DNA of 64,000 nucleotides from Anaeramoeba flamelloides (GCA_027625915.1 JANTQA010000076.1:1550001-1614000); one strand, 5' to 3'; counted from the stretch's first letter, positions 24,361-36,486 are shown. The notes: generated by a model from the sequence alone, not told the origin. A program made the numbers and translations.

Positions 24361-25298
24361 GGGACTAGTCTATATTAAATTTTTTTAGGTAAATTTAATA
24401 GAGATTTAAAATGTTTTTGCCAATTACTTAGATTTGAAATCAAAGTGAAAAATTTTTTTGTATAGTAATGAAATCTCGGTAAATGACATTCATTAAATTT
24501 AGTTATTGTTTTTATAGAAATAAAAAAATTTTGCATTTTTTTCACTTTTTTGAAAGTTACTTTTTTTCAACTTTACGTAAAAATACAAAAAATAAAAAAA
24601 AAAATATGAGCAAGAAAGCAAAACCTTGTTATTTTTGTGGAATACCTACAAAAAATAGTTTGAAAAATAAACCTGAAAAGGTTTTTTTGGATTTGCATGA
24701 AAAAATAGTTTGATTCGAAAAAAATATGCAATATATGCTTTACTCAAAATATAAGATTTTCTTTCTTTACTTGTACCATTCTTTTTTTTTTTCATGAATC
24801 TACTTTTTGAGTTTATACTCTTTGGTTTTTGTTGAATTTGAAGTTTTGTAAAGTATTCCCAAATTATCATTCCAAAAGTTTTTGTAAGAGTCAAAAAAAA
24901 TCAAAGAAAAGAATAAGAACTATTTTTTAAAAGGTAATTATTGATAAAACAAATTGAGTTCTTTATAGAGTCAAGTTGGATGAACAGAAGTGAAAGAGAA
25001 AATATTCACTAGTTTTAAATTATTTTTTCGTTTTTCAAAATGAGAATAAATATTATTTTTGAGTAAATAATTAAATCCAAAATTAATCAAAAAATTCTCA
25101 TAATTTTCAAAGATTTTTATTTTAAAAAAAAATTTTAAAAAGTCAATTTTTTTGACTAGAATTTTAAAAGTTTAAAAAAACAAGAACTAAAAGTTCTAAC
25201 ATTGAAAAAACCCGTCTATTTTCAATTTCAAACATATTCCAAGATAAAGATTCCTTATTTAGTTATTGGTCAAAAAATTATTAATAGAGACTAGTCCC
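24361..25298. mobile_element. TTAA element of a second family, nested in copy 1
   Basis: Ends GGGACTAGTCTATATTAA and TTAATAGAGACTAGTCCC with TTAA on both sides (24357-24360, 25299-25302). The empty site, a single TTAA in otherwise matching sequence, is present at about 34120-34124 in the paralogous element. It holds the short reading frame at 24606-24713 but no transposase. A much shorter relative is at 30771-30943. Confidence 0.8.
24606..24713 (+). CDS. Short Cys-containing reading frame inside a transposon
   Basis: 35 residues starting MSKKAKPCYFCGIPTKN and ending VFLDLHEKIV. The CxxC is followed, in another frame about 10 codons after the stop (24716-24760), by a second CxxC (KICNIC), so this may be a frameshifted zinc-finger fragment captured by the element. 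It is preceded by an A-rich tract. No family was recognised and it could be non-coding. Confidence 0.25.
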   Translation: MSKKAKPCYFCGIPTKNSLKNKPEKVFLDLHEKIV

Positions 25299-25874
25299 TT
25301 AATTATTTAATTTTTAAAAAAAAACGAATTTTTTAGTTACTAATCTACATTTCGCCACAAATTTAAGAACGATATTTTGTGACTTTGTAGTATGAATATT
25401 GATAATTCAACCTTTAAATTTATGGCAAAATGCAGATTTTATTCTGAAATTATTGAGTTTTTTACTAATACATAGATCATTTTTAATTGATGAGGATCAA
25501 CAAATATTACTACTTGACTAATCGATTTTTTAGAGACCTTTGAACAATGTAGCACTAATGTGGTTTACCCAATAACAAGACACTTTGTTCATCTATGACT
25601 TCTCCTTGGTAGACGCTAATCCCTTAAAAAAGATGAACTCTCTAGAAAAAAATTCTAATTTAATATATTAACTTATTCTTTAATTTCAAAATTTTCTTAA
25701 CCCCATTTTTTCAAAAAAAAATAAAAAAATACACTTTAATTTCAAAAAATAATCTCGATATTCAAAAGTTGAGAGTGTTTTTATTCTAAAAATATTTTAT
25801 CCCAGTGTTTAATTGAATGAAGTTATCGAACTTAGATTTCGAAAAATATTAATCAGAAAAAAAATAGTGCTTTT

Positions 25875-27826
25875 TTATATTAAGGACATATTACATATCT
25901 AAAGTATTAAAAAATATTTTTGAAAAGGATGGCAAAAAAGAAAAAAATGAAAAAGGTAAAAGAAAAAAGAAAAAAGAAAAAAGAAAAAAGGAAAAAGGAA
26001 AAAGAGAAATTTACATTTTTATGTTGAGTATTTGCACCATATTTAACCATTAGAAAAATCATTTTTAGGGAATTATGATCCCAATTTTTGATATTAGAGA
26101 ACAAAGTAAGTAGAGGAGAATTGCCTTTAAGGGTTTCGGCTACATTTGGATCTGCCCCAGCCTCAAGCATTATTTTGACATTTTCAGGATTAAGTAGGTT
26201 TAGTTTTTGGAACATTCTATGAAAAGGGGTGTAGCCATATTTATTCTGGCTATTTGGGTCTGCACCATTTTTAAGATAAAATTTAATAATTTCAGGGGTT
26301 ATTTGATTGTTGATCACGCGAAACAGATCACTAAAGGCAGAACTATTATCTGGTTGGCTTCTTTTGTTTGGATCGCAACCGTTTTCAATTAAAATCTTGA
26401 TCGTCCCAATGCTTATAGAGGTATTGTTGCCAATTGCCGTCAGGGCACTTTTCCCTTTTCCATCGATTTTCTTACAATTTGCTCCAAAATCGATTAAAGT
26501 TTGGATCAGATTGGGATTAACTTGTGAATTACTGCACAGACAGCTTAGTGCGCTCTCGCCGTATTTGTCTACATTTACTAGATTTGGGTCAGCCTGTGTT
26601 AGCTTTAGAAAGACTTGTAGAGTTTTCAGAGTGATGTGTGAATTACTGCATAGCGCCATAAGTGGGGTTCTTTTATAGTAGGTATCTTTGCAATTTGGAT
26701 CTGCGGTGATGCTGTTATCGCTGAACAAAGAAACCAAAATTTTGTGATTAATTGAATTGTTCGAGCAAAGTAAAAACAAGCAATTGCGATTATTCGCACC
26801 CATACATTTGGAAATTTCGTTGCCCATCTGAAGATCTCGTACCAAATAAGTGACAATTTGAGAATTAATGCTGTGGTTCCGGAAGAGTTGAACAAGGATC
26901 GAATTATGTTCCGTTGAAGTGCGCAACCTGGCTCCGTTATCAACCAAAGATTTCAATTTGTTCGCGGTTAGCCTGCCATTCTTTTGGTGGGATAAATGGA
27001 AAAGTGGCGTGCTGCCACATTTGTCCTTTTTGTTTGGATCACAGCTGTGATCAACAATCATGGATTGGATGCATTCGAATGCGTCCGAATCATTTAAGCA
27101 GAGACAAAACAATGCAGTCTGTCCCGTGTTGCTATTAACAAATTTGGGATCTGCTCCAGACTCTATTAGACAGCCGAGTAGATCCACGGTAACAGCTCGG
27201 TTTTCACAGAGATATAAAAGCGCTGTTTTCCCCACTTCTGAGACAAGGTTAACATTTGCATTCCCTTGCTCGATCAGCTCGAGTAAGATCTCCCTGCTAA
27301 CCTTGTTGTTTGAACAGATCATCATCAACGGCGTCTTCTTTTGATCGTCAGTGGAGACAATGTTTGGATCGGCTCCCCTTTTAATTAACCCGCTCACATT
27401 GGCAAGCGAAACCATCCCGCTTTGACACAAATTCATCAAAAGATTCTTTTGATTTTGTATACAAATTAACTGATCAGGGTGTGTTTTTAAATCGCTAATT
27501 CCTTCTAAAAGAAATTTATTAAGTTCTTGACCTCTCTTCAGTTCCTGCTCCAACTTGTTTCGTTTGTAGTCTTGAAACCAATTCGATCTTGAACCACTCT
27601 TTATGTATGGAATTTTTTTTTGGCTTGTAGTTTTTTGTTTTTGTTGAGATGGTTCAAGTTCTTCTTCGTAGAGAAACAAATTTGGATCTTGTTGGTTTTG
27701 AAATTGTTGGCGTTGTTGTTGGCGTTTTAGAGGTTGAAAAAAATTCATATTATTGGTTTTCAAATTTGTTTTTGATGATTTTTGTTCAATTGCATTTTTT
27801 TTAAAAAAGATTCGGTTGGGTTCCAT
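25875..27826 (-). CDS. Ankyrin-repeat protein
   Basis: Starts with ATG at 27826 and a Gln/Lys-rich N-terminus of about 90 residues, followed by about a dozen ankyrin repeats of the form T-x-L-x-x-LC-x-N ... GADPN, for example KTPLMMICSN and GQTALFCLCLND, ending GNSPLLTLFSN and MVKYGANTQHKN. Read straight through, the frame ends with an implausible Phe/Ser tract. I prefer an intron from GTAAAT at 26014 to TTTAG at 25899 (116 nt, T-rich), giving a last exon of seven residues (ICNMSLI) and a 611-residue protein. Ankyrin repeats bind proteins; the partner is unknown. The unusual feature is a Cys in nearly every repeat at the LC-x-N position. Confidence 0.85.
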
Positions 27827-28496
27827 TTAATTGCAGAAAAATGAAAAAAATGGAAACAAGAATTGATCAATATCAAAGCACATAACAAAAAATTACAGCG
27901 CTTTTATCAAGCTTTGAGCCTTTTCAAAGCTTTCAAACATCTTGCAACACCTTTCAATACTTTTAAAACAGAAACACATTACTACTGGTAGAATTATAAA
28001 TGGTTAAAAATTACGCTTCACCTACTTTTCTTTTTTCAAATAGAGAGCAAAGACACAAATAGAACCACTTTTTTTTTTCTCAATTTATAAAAAAAAAATA
28101 TGGAAAAGAAGTGAAACGGGGGTGGAAATATTTTTCTCTTTTATTAGTCAAATAACAGTTAATAAATGGGAAAAAATGTTAACTTCATTTCAAAATTTTT
28201 CTTTTTTTGATTTCACTTATTAAAACGAATTATCAAATAAATAGATTGTAATTTGTGGTTAAGTGTGTGAAAAGGGATCTGGAAAAGGAAGTAAAAATTT
28301 TTTCACATTTACTGGTATTTGAAATTCAAAAGGAACAAAATTTCAACAGATTTTCAATTTAACAACTTAACATTCTGACTGTACATTAAGATTTTGTAGG
28401 TTTTCATTTTTGCCCAATATATACAATAAAAAATGATCTAAACAAATGACTAAATGAGAGATCACAAATTACAAATCAATTTCTTTAAAAACTCTA
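27827..28496. other. Intergenic DNA, no gene seen
   Basis: Upstream flank of the ankyrin gene. It contains a run of short AAGCnTTTnA motifs at about 27897-27965; nothing else was recognised. Confidence 0.45.
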
Positions 28497-28980
28497 CTGT
28501 AGTCAAAATAAAGCGTGCAAAAAAATTTAAGGCATGTTTCAAAATAAAAAAAGCGTGTTTTTTTGTTATAGAAGACCTATACATTAACCAATCAAAGAAA
28601 CTGATAATAAATCCTAAGTAAATATGGTATTAGTTTCTTTTAGTTCTATTATTTAAAAAGAAATTCTAAAAATGAAGGATCAAATTTGCAATATTTATCT
28701 CAAAAAATAGAGTAAATTTTTTTGAGTAATTTTTCTACTTATCAAAAAAACAAAAAAATTGAAAAAAATTGTGAATATTATTGAAAATTTTCGACAATTT
28801 GTATGAATAATTTAAATTTTACTGAAAATAACCAGACCTTTACTTTCAAAATTGATTTGAACTTAGGTATACTATTTGTTCGTAGATTGGATGTTGCCTT
28901 GGAACAAGAAGAAAAAAAATAACGGATTATATTTTGAAACACAGATAATATTCTTTGTTCACTCATTATTTTGATCACTG
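28497..28980. mobile_element. TA-flanked non-autonomous DNA element, copy 1
   Basis: Flanked by TA (28495-28496, 28981-28982). Ends CTGTAGTCAAAATAAAG and TTATTTTGATCACTG are imperfect inverted repeats. A second copy at 56889-57373 matches along the whole length and in the same orientation. Non-coding, probably a Tc1/mariner-type MITE. Confidence 0.75.
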
Positions 28981-29166
28981 TATTTAATAGGTGAAATCAA
29001 AAAAGAAAAATCTGGAAAAGGAGTAAAAATGAATTGCCATTTTTCATTCAAATACCAATATAATTCAAAAACCAGTCTCGTGAAATGTGTTGGAAAAGTT
29101 ATAAAATTCTTTGTAATGGAATAAAACAAGAGTAACCTAAAAATTATTGTCACTTTTTTGACTGAA

Positions 29167-30287
29167 GGGATGAGTCTTCTGAGAAAAAAAGGCAAAAATT
29201 TAACATATGTTATTGATGGTATTCTCTACTTACAAATTTTGTATATGCCAAGTGTCAAAAAATTCTGATCGACTAAGAAAGCCATAAAAGAAAATTGATT
29301 TAGTGAGATCAATTTTTTTTTATCATTTTTTCTGAAAAAGAAAAATATTAAATTCATTTTATTTCTTACATTATAAAAAGTTTTTTACCTTGTTTATGAT
29401 CATTTTGATCATTATTATACAACAATAAGTCTTTTTTACCAGTAATATTAAAATAAAGATTTTTTTTCTTTTTTCATATAAATCTTTTGGTTAACCAAAA
29501 AAATGATATATTTAACGGATTAATAAATAATTGTATTTTTTTAAGAAGGATAGTTATAATAATTAATTTTTTAAAGTCATTTAAAAATATTACCCAGAAA
29601 TTTGTATTTTTGTTCCAAAATGAAATTCTATTTTTCAATATGAAATTTTCTTAAAAGTCATTTGGTGAATTAGTTAATTTTATCCTCAAAATTCAAAATC
29701 ATTATTTTTCTGCCAAAAATGATTTAAATTGTTATAAGGATTTTTGTAAATAAGATCAAAAAATTTGTTAAAAAATATTTTTGTAATTGTTTTTCATTTT
29801 TTTACACATTTTTTGAAAAACAGAAAACAACTTTTTTTAAAAGATTAAAGAAAAAAATTTTTTTTTACTTAATAGATCCCAATTTAATTCATAAAATGTA
29901 GTTATTCTTATACTAAATATTCATATATTGAATCAACTAGAACACATCTAGTTTTATTGGTGGAGATTTGAATAAAAATATTTATTAAAGAAAAATATTA
30001 ACCAAATAAAAAATTTGCTTTCGAAATCAATACTTTCCAACTAAAACGAAAAATATATTTTCCCATTTTCAAGAATTAACTTAATTCTTAAACAAAATAA
30101 TCGGTTACTTTTTTTCGTTTTATATTGGAAACATTAAAATTTTGAATTTCAAAAAAGAGACTCAAATCAATAAATTGTTTAGATGAGGTTAACTCACCCA
30201 TTTCAAAAGTCCTAAACACAAATTACAAAAAAAAAAATTTCAAGATCTGGACAAGATTTCATTTTATTTTCAAAAATGACTACTCCC
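29167..30287 (+). mobile_element. 1.1-kb TTAA-type element, copy A (flanked by TGAA)
   Basis: Matches the complement of 40067-41178 along its length, including CTTGTTTATGATCATTTTG. Ends GGGATGAGTCTTC and GACTACTCCC. Instead of TTAA the flanks are TGAA on both sides (29163-29166, 30288-30291), which looks like a 4-bp duplication at a non-canonical target. No transposase frame. Confidence 0.75.
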
Positions 30288-31823
30288 TGAAAGATTTTGA
30301 AATTGTTCTATTTTAGGAAATTTTTTGTTTATATTTTTGTTCTCCAATTAGAAATCATCACAAAAATTAATTCTATTTTTAGAGATAAATATTCCAATAT
30401 GCTCCTTCGTTTTTTCGAATTTCTAATTAAATAATAGAACTTTAAGAAATCATTACCATATTTACTTAGGGTTTATTGTCAGTTTGATGATTACTGAATC
30501 TATATGTTTTCAATAAAAAAATACAAGACTTTTTATTTTGTAACACCGGTTATACTTTTCTGCACAATGTATTTTGACAATAATAAATTTTCTGAAATTT
30601 AATAGATTGTATAATAATTTTTTCCCATCTTAAAAATATAAATAAAAAACTTTGGATATTGAAATACGTTATTGGGAGAGATTTATTATGATTTTTTTCT
30701 ATATTTTTTAGTTATTTCAAAAAGTATTATTTTTTTGAAAATATTTGAAATATTGAGAAATGATAGTTAAGGGGCTAGTCTCTATTAATTTTTTTTGACC
30801 ACTTTCTAAATGAGGATTTAATATCTAGAAATATACTTAATATTGAACATAAACAGTGTTTTTCAAATCTAAGTGATTGGTAAAAAAATTTTCTCAATCT
30901 TTATTAAATTTAGGTAAAAAAAATTAAATAGAGATTAATCTGATAAACTTATTGATACTTTGAATCTTTGAGTTATAACTGATTCAGTGTAAAAAATTAA
31001 GAATATATTAATAAACATTTATTAAAAATAATCAAATTAAAAATCTATATCTTATTATTATAGGTCTAATTTTACGTGTTTTAAAAAATTATTTCGTTTG
31101 GTATTTTTAATTTTAATGGTCAATTTATTTTTCTCAGATTTTTTAAGTCAAACAAAAAGAAAAAATTGATTCTAACCGTTCTTTGATAAAAAAGAATATA
31201 TTTTTTTCAATTTTAAAATAATTATTGTAATTTTATTCAAATTATTTACATTTTGTAAATCAATGTGTTATTTTAGAACTTAGTGCGTTTTGTTTTTATG
31301 GTCATTTTTTTTTACACATTATTTCCAAAACAACAATTTTTTTTTTACTTTCAAGAAATTATTTTTTTTGAAATAATTCAGAAATATATGTTAAATTTTG
31401 AAATTAATAAAAATGAGAAAAAAATGGATCAAACTTTTAAAAACAATAATCCATTTCTAAAAATAAAATTAAAAGTAAAGTAGGTTTTAAGACATGATAT
31501 TTTTACTTCATTTTTCAATTTCGACAATGATGTAATAATTTTTTTTGAATTTGATATTAAATTTACTAAAAGATTTTTTAGTTGGTTTATTCGTCGCTTA
31601 GAAAAAACACAACTTTCAAAAAGTTTTAAAACCAACAGTATTCAGATCAATATTTCCCAATTTAAGATTCACCAAAAACAAAGTTTCAATTCAAAAATCT
31701 ACTTTTTTATCTTTCCTTTTGGTGTGTTGAGTAGATAATCATTTTTTCTCATTTTTTTTTTTTAAACTTGTTTGTTCCTTCTATTGATTTCTTTTCAATT
31801 CAAAGACTCAATTAATACAAAAA
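30288..31823. other. Spacer with one short TTAA-type MITE
   Basis: 30771-30943 is a 173-bp element starting GGGGCTAGTCTCTATTAA after TTAA and ending TTAAATAGAGATTAATC, a deleted relative of the element at 24361. The rest is A+T-rich with no gene. Confidence 0.55.
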
Positions 31824-32870
31824 ATGGACTTTTTTTGTCACTATTTAAAAAACACAAAATCTTTAGATTTGGAAAGAATCAAGGAATATTTTCGAAAGGG
31901 AGCAGATCCTAACAAAGAAGATGATTATCAAAGAATACCATTCCATACGTTATGTCTCCATCACGATGTCAGTATAGAAGCCTTGAAATTATTTTTTCAA
32001 AACGGAGCAGATCCAAGGAAGACAGACGATTACTCTCGAACCCCATTGCATTACTTGTGTCTCAACCAAAATGGAAAAAATAATTATGCAATGTATAAAT
32101 TATTTTTTCAAAAGGGAGCAGATGCGAACAAACAAGATAATAGTAACTATGTCACCCCCTTCCATTGGCTGTGTCAAAATCAAAAAGCATTTTTAAATAA
32201 AGAAATCTTCCGATTATTTTTTCAAAATGGTGCCGATATGAATTCGAAGGCAGCTAAAGACAATAGAACTCCTTTCATTTACTTGTGTTCAAATGAAAAC
32301 AAAAACATCAATAAAGAAATCTTCCAATTGTTTTTTCAAAAAGGAGCAGATATTAATTCCTCCGGTTTTGGAAAGGAAACAGCTTTTCATTGGCTGTGTT
32401 CAAATGGAAATATCAAGAAAGAAATTTTCCAATTGTTTTTTCAAAAAGGTGCAGATGTTAATTCCACCACTTCGTATATGAAAACAACCCCTTTCCATTG
32501 GATGTGTTCAAATGAAAAAGTACGCTTTGAAAATTTCAAATTTTTTTTTAAGAAAGGAGCAGATCCAAACAAAGCAAACAAAGACAAAGAAACCCCTTTC
32601 CATTATTTATTCCAAAATAGAAAAGTTGGCATAAGTTTTGAAATTGTACAATTGTTTTTTCAAAATGGAGCAGATCCAAACAAAATAGCCAAAGACAAAA
32701 ATACCCCTTTCCATAATTTATTCCAAAATAGAAATGTTCACATAAATTTTGAAATTTTGAAATTGTTTATTCAAAATGGAGCAGACCCAAACCAACTTAA
32801 TAAGAAAAAACAAACTCCTTTTTATTTAATATTTAAAAAGATAAAAAGAAATTTGAGACGTTTAAAATAA
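31824..32870 (+). CDS. Ankyrin-repeat protein with highly uniform repeats
   Basis: Single-exon, 348 residues, ATG at 31824, TAA stop. Nearly the whole protein is about ten ankyrin repeats of 33-37 residues with the pattern LFFQNGADPNK, then TPFHWLCQN or TPFHYLFQN, then a helix with EIFQLFFQ. The repeats are much more alike than those of the ankyrin gene at 25.9-27.8 kb, pointing to recent internal duplication. There is no other domain, signal peptide or membrane span. It is likely a binding scaffold; the ligand is unknown. Confidence 0.88.
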   Translation: MDFFCHYLKNTKSLDLERIKEYFRKGADPNKEDDYQRIPFHTLCLHHDVSIEALKLFFQNGADPRKTDDYSRTPLHYLCLNQNGKNNYAMYKLFFQKGADANKQDNSNYVTPFHWLCQNQKAFLNKEIFRLFFQNGADMNSKAAKDNRTPFIYLCSNENKNINKEIFQLFFQKGADINSSGFGKETAFHWLCSNGNIKKEIFQLFFQKGADVNSTTSYMKTTPFHWMCSNEKVRFENFKFFFKKGADPNKANKDKETPFHYLFQNRKVGISFEIVQLFFQNGADPNKIAKDKNTPFHNLFQNRNVHINFEILKLFIQNGADPNQLNKKKQTPFYLIFKKIKRNLRRLK

Positions 32871-32959
32871 CTCTTTTTTAGAAATCTCTTTTATTGGTTT
32901 CAATCTAAATATTTTTTTCAAAATAAATTAGGATAATTCTTTATTTTTTTTTTTCGGTT

Positions 32960-33660
32960 TTTTTTAAGGCCCTAGTAACTTTACTTTGTATTGTATTCAT
33001 ACTAAAGGAGTGGTTTGAAAACTAAAAAGTATTTTCAGAAATTGCCCTTCTTTTGGTTGACATAATTCAAATAACAAAAAAAATTTTCAGAGGATATCAT
33101 GAATAAAAAAAATTTAAAAAAATTAATTGAAAGGTATTCATTGACAAAATTCAAATAAGAAAAAAAAAATTTAGAGATCTCATTTGGCCAAAAATTCAAT
33201 TCAAAAAAAAAGTTTAAAAACATAATCAATTCCAAAAAGTCAATTAAAAAAAAAAAAATTAATTAAAGGTTTCTTTTTTTTAAATTTCCAAATGGTTAAA
33301 TTTCTACAATTAAAAATAAATTGTTTTTTAAAAGTACACAATCATTTTAATTTGATTTAATATGATTTTTGGTTATTTTTGTAACCCCTCAGTATTTGAC
33401 AAAGTAAGTATTTTTGAATAATCTTGAGAAACCAAGAAAAATAACTTTTTTGAGAATAGAACAAAATATCAAAAAATAATTACAATATTTCAAAAACCTC
33501 CAAAGAGTAACACTTCAAAACTGACACAACTGTTTTCAAAATGATAATTCTTAAACATTCAAAGGGAAATTGGGTGTTGATTCTTGTTGTTTTTTTTCTG
33601 AAAAGATATACATTTATGATTGTGGATTTTTGGAGATTGATAGTAAATTATATGTTGGTT
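32960..33660 (+). repeat. Dispersed repeat, copy 2 of 15970-16720
   Basis: Shares scattered blocks with the first copy, including AATTGCCCTT and TTTGGCCAAAAATTCAATTC. Ends not definable; no coding capacity. Confidence 0.45.
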
Positions 33661-33806
33661 GGTTTTTGATTGTTATTAGCACTCGAAAAAAAAATAAAAA
33701 ATTTATTTATCAATTCATTTGAAGGGTAATTTTAACCGTATCACTTGACACTTAATATTAATTGTTTTGTAAAAATTTTGAAATTTTGTTATTCTACATT
33801 CTTTAA

Positions 33807-34556
33807 GGGATTAGCATCTACCAAGGAGAAACCTAGGAACAAAGTATCTTGTTAGTGGTCCTAACCACATTAGTGCTACTTGGTTCGAATGTATCTAAAA
33901 AATCGATTAGTCAAGCAGTAATGTTTGTTGATCTCATCAATTAAAAAAGATCTATGTATTAGTAAAAAACTCAACAATTTCAGAAGAAAATCTGCATTTT
34001 GCTATAAATTTAAAGGTTGGATTATCGATATTCAGACTACAAAGTCACAAAATTTCATTCTTAAATTTGTGGCCAAATGTAGATTAGTAACCAAAAAATT
34101 TGGTTTTTTTTAAAAATTAAATAATTAAAGAATAAATTTTTTTGATAAATTATTTCTCAAATCTTGCAAATATATTGATGCCACAAGTATCTTTATCAAA
34201 AGAAAACAAAAATAATCAGTCTTTGTGCTTTTATGTTGATGATTATTGAGTTAATCTTTGAAATTCAAAAATTAAAAAAATAGTTACTTTTGGAAGTTCT
34301 AAATCTAAATTATTAAATACCAGGAATACTCTTATTTTGGGTTTCTATTTTTAGATTCGGAAAAGGAATTAAAAAACATTTTTTTCAAAATGAAACTTTT
34401 TTAATAGTGATCATTAGTAAAAAATGAAATAATTTAATGTGCAATAATATTTATAATAGATTTTTTAGAGCTATTTGAGCCATGGTACACTATTATCATT
34501 TTTACCAAATTACAAGATACTTTGATGATAGAGAAATCTAAGGTGATATTAATCCC
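33807..34556 (+). mobile_element. TTAA-flanked ~750-bp DNA element, copy 2 (uninterrupted)
   Basis: TTAA at 33803-33806 and 34557-34560; ends GGGATTAGCATCTACC and GGTGATATTAATCCC. This is the reference copy for the family: it preserves the empty sites of both insertions found in copy 1. It has no transposase. Confidence 0.82.
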
Positions 34557-34615
34557 TTAAGTGTAGCAATATAAATATTGTAAATATCTAAAAAGTATTC
34601 ATAAAATAAACTTAA

Positions 34616-36043
34616 GTGATTAACATCACCCAAGATTTCACTATAATTAAAGTGTTTTTTAATAATATGTAAAAGGGGCCTTGTTATACATGGCTCACAT
34701 GAATCTAAAAAAAAACTATTATAAATCTTATTGCACAATAAATTTTTACATTTTTTTCCAATTAATCAAGTATGAAAAATTTTTATTTATGAATTTTTTT
34801 TAAATCTTATTCTAAATCAAAAAATTTAAACTTAAAATAATGTATTCTGGTATTTAATAATTATTATTGAGAACTTCTAAAAAGTAATATTTTTATATTT
34901 TTTTTAATTTCAAAAGATTAATTCGATGGTCATTAACATAAAAATCCAACAATTGATTATTTTTTTTTTTTTTACTTTCCTAACAAAATAAACCCCAAAT
35001 AATTTTTTTAAACACTAAAATATTCAATTTGAGAAAAAAATACCTATTGAACCAATTCTCGAAGAAATACCAATTTATAACCATTCACTAATTGAAATGT
35101 TAAAAATTTATTAGAAATTACAATCTTACAAAACAAAAAATAAATAATTACTAATAAATTATCGTCACGTTAAAATTTTTGGTTGAGAGGAACTAACAAA
35201 AAAAAATACATTGGTATTTTTTTTAAAATTCTATTAGTATTGTTGATAGATCAAAGGATTAGATACAATCAGCAAAATTTTATTTGAGTACTTCTAGTTT
35301 GAAAAACTTAATTTTAACTTAATATAACTGTTTGAAAAAATAAAGATATAACGAAGAAGTACACATAATTCAAAAAAAAAAAAAAAAAACGAAATTATGA
35401 AAAAATGATTTACATATTTTACTAAAATCGAAAATTATTTCTAATTTGAATGAAATTGTATTATCGTTATTCTTTGAACTATTTTAACTGTATGTAAAAT
35501 TTTTCTAACTTAATTTAATATTATTTCAATATTTATATTAATATTTATAATCTCGAAAAATAACTATTTTTGAGTTTTTATAATCTCAAGATTAACTTAA
35601 TAATCATCAACAAAAAAAAAATAAAGAATGTTTTTTTTGTTTTTTTTTATAAATCTATTTGTTACATCAATATACCGTTCCAATTTGTGAGAATAATTTA
35701 AAAAAAAACAATCTGAGTGTTAATTATCCAATTTTTGTCAAAAATAGTTTTTTTAACTTCTAATATACATTTTGGAACAATTTAAGAAAGATACGTAGCA
35801 ACTTTTAAGTCTTTATATTGATAATTCAACCTTTAAATTTGTGGTGTAATGTGGAGATTTTATTCTGGAATTGTTGGGTTTTTAACTAATACATAGATCT
35901 TTTTTAATTGATGAGATCATCTTCTGTTACTACTTGGCTAATAGGAATTTGTTAGAGACCTTTAAACTATGAAACACTCATGTGATTTGCCTTCAATAAC
36001 AACATACTTTTATTGTTCATTCATCCTTGATAGATGTTGCACA
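34616..36043 (-). mobile_element. TTAA-type ~750-bp element, copy 3, interrupted
   Basis: Begins GTGATTAACATCACCC after TTAA (34612-34615) and ends near TAGATGTTGCACA before TTAA (36044-36047). More diverged than the other two copies. It is split by a GATCGATC-family MITE. Confidence 0.65.
34989..35515 (+). mobile_element. GATCGATC-family MITE, copy 6 (nested)
   Basis: Aligns with copies 1 and 4, but its core reads GTTGATAGATCAAAGG, the only copy in which the GATCGATC palindrome is lost. Boundaries approximate. Confidence 0.55.
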
Positions 36044-36111
36044 TTAAGATTCTTTTTTTATTACATACATTCTTTTATTTTTCTTTTTTTCAAATAATTA
36101 TTTCATTTTTT

Positions 36112-36486
36112 AGAGAACCAGTATGGGCAAGTGGAAACACAACCCAGTGTACAATCTGAAGGCCGGGGTTCTATTCCCTTAACCATTATTTCTTATTGTT
36201 TTCCATTTTCTCAAATAGCCACCACGGTGTAATTTTAATTAAAAATCGGGCTTATGCTTCTTAGAACCACTAATTCTTTGAGGAAATCGTTTGACCGAAT
36301 TGAATCTTTTTGACTATTATAAAACTGAACGGAATTGGAACAAAATCCCTCTCAATTTATGGAGCGGATCCGATTTTTGGGAGAAATGACCAGCTCTCAC
36401 TTGGTTCAACAATATCTCTAATTCAAATTAGGGATTCGGGCAAACAGGTGGACTTTTAGTACCCACTCTTTAATCGAAAAAAAAAA
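36112..36486 (+). mobile_element. tRNA-like SINE with perfect target duplication
   Basis: A 375-bp insertion of higher G+C, flanked by a perfect 16-bp duplication AATTATTTCATTTTTT (36096-36111 and 36487-36502) and ending in an A-run. Its head carries pol III promoter-like boxes: TGGGCAAGTGG at 36124-36134 (A box) and GGTTCTATTCC at 36167-36177 (B box), with tRNA-like spacing, but it does not fold into a proper tRNA. The body ends GGTGGACTTTTAGTACCCAC. The perfect duplication implies a recent insertion. No second copy is in the window. Confidence 0.8.

Larger units (their letters stand above)
23334..25623 (-). mobile_element. TTAA-flanked ~750-bp DNA element, copy 1, with two nested insertions
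   Basis: Ends GGGATTAGCGTCACCA and AGACGCTAATCCC are inverted and flanked by TTAA on both sides (23330-23333, 25624-25627). Removing the retroposon at 23504-24081 and the TTAA element at 24361-25298 leaves about 750 bp that aligns with the complement of the uninterrupted copy at 33807-34556. A TTAA target suggests the piggyBac type, although the GGG start is not the usual CCC. No transposase is encoded. Confidence 0.8.

Noticed and set aside
36124-36180. Functional tRNA gene
   Set aside because: A and B boxes are present, but no acceptor stem or regular anticodon arm forms; target duplications show it is the head of a SINE.
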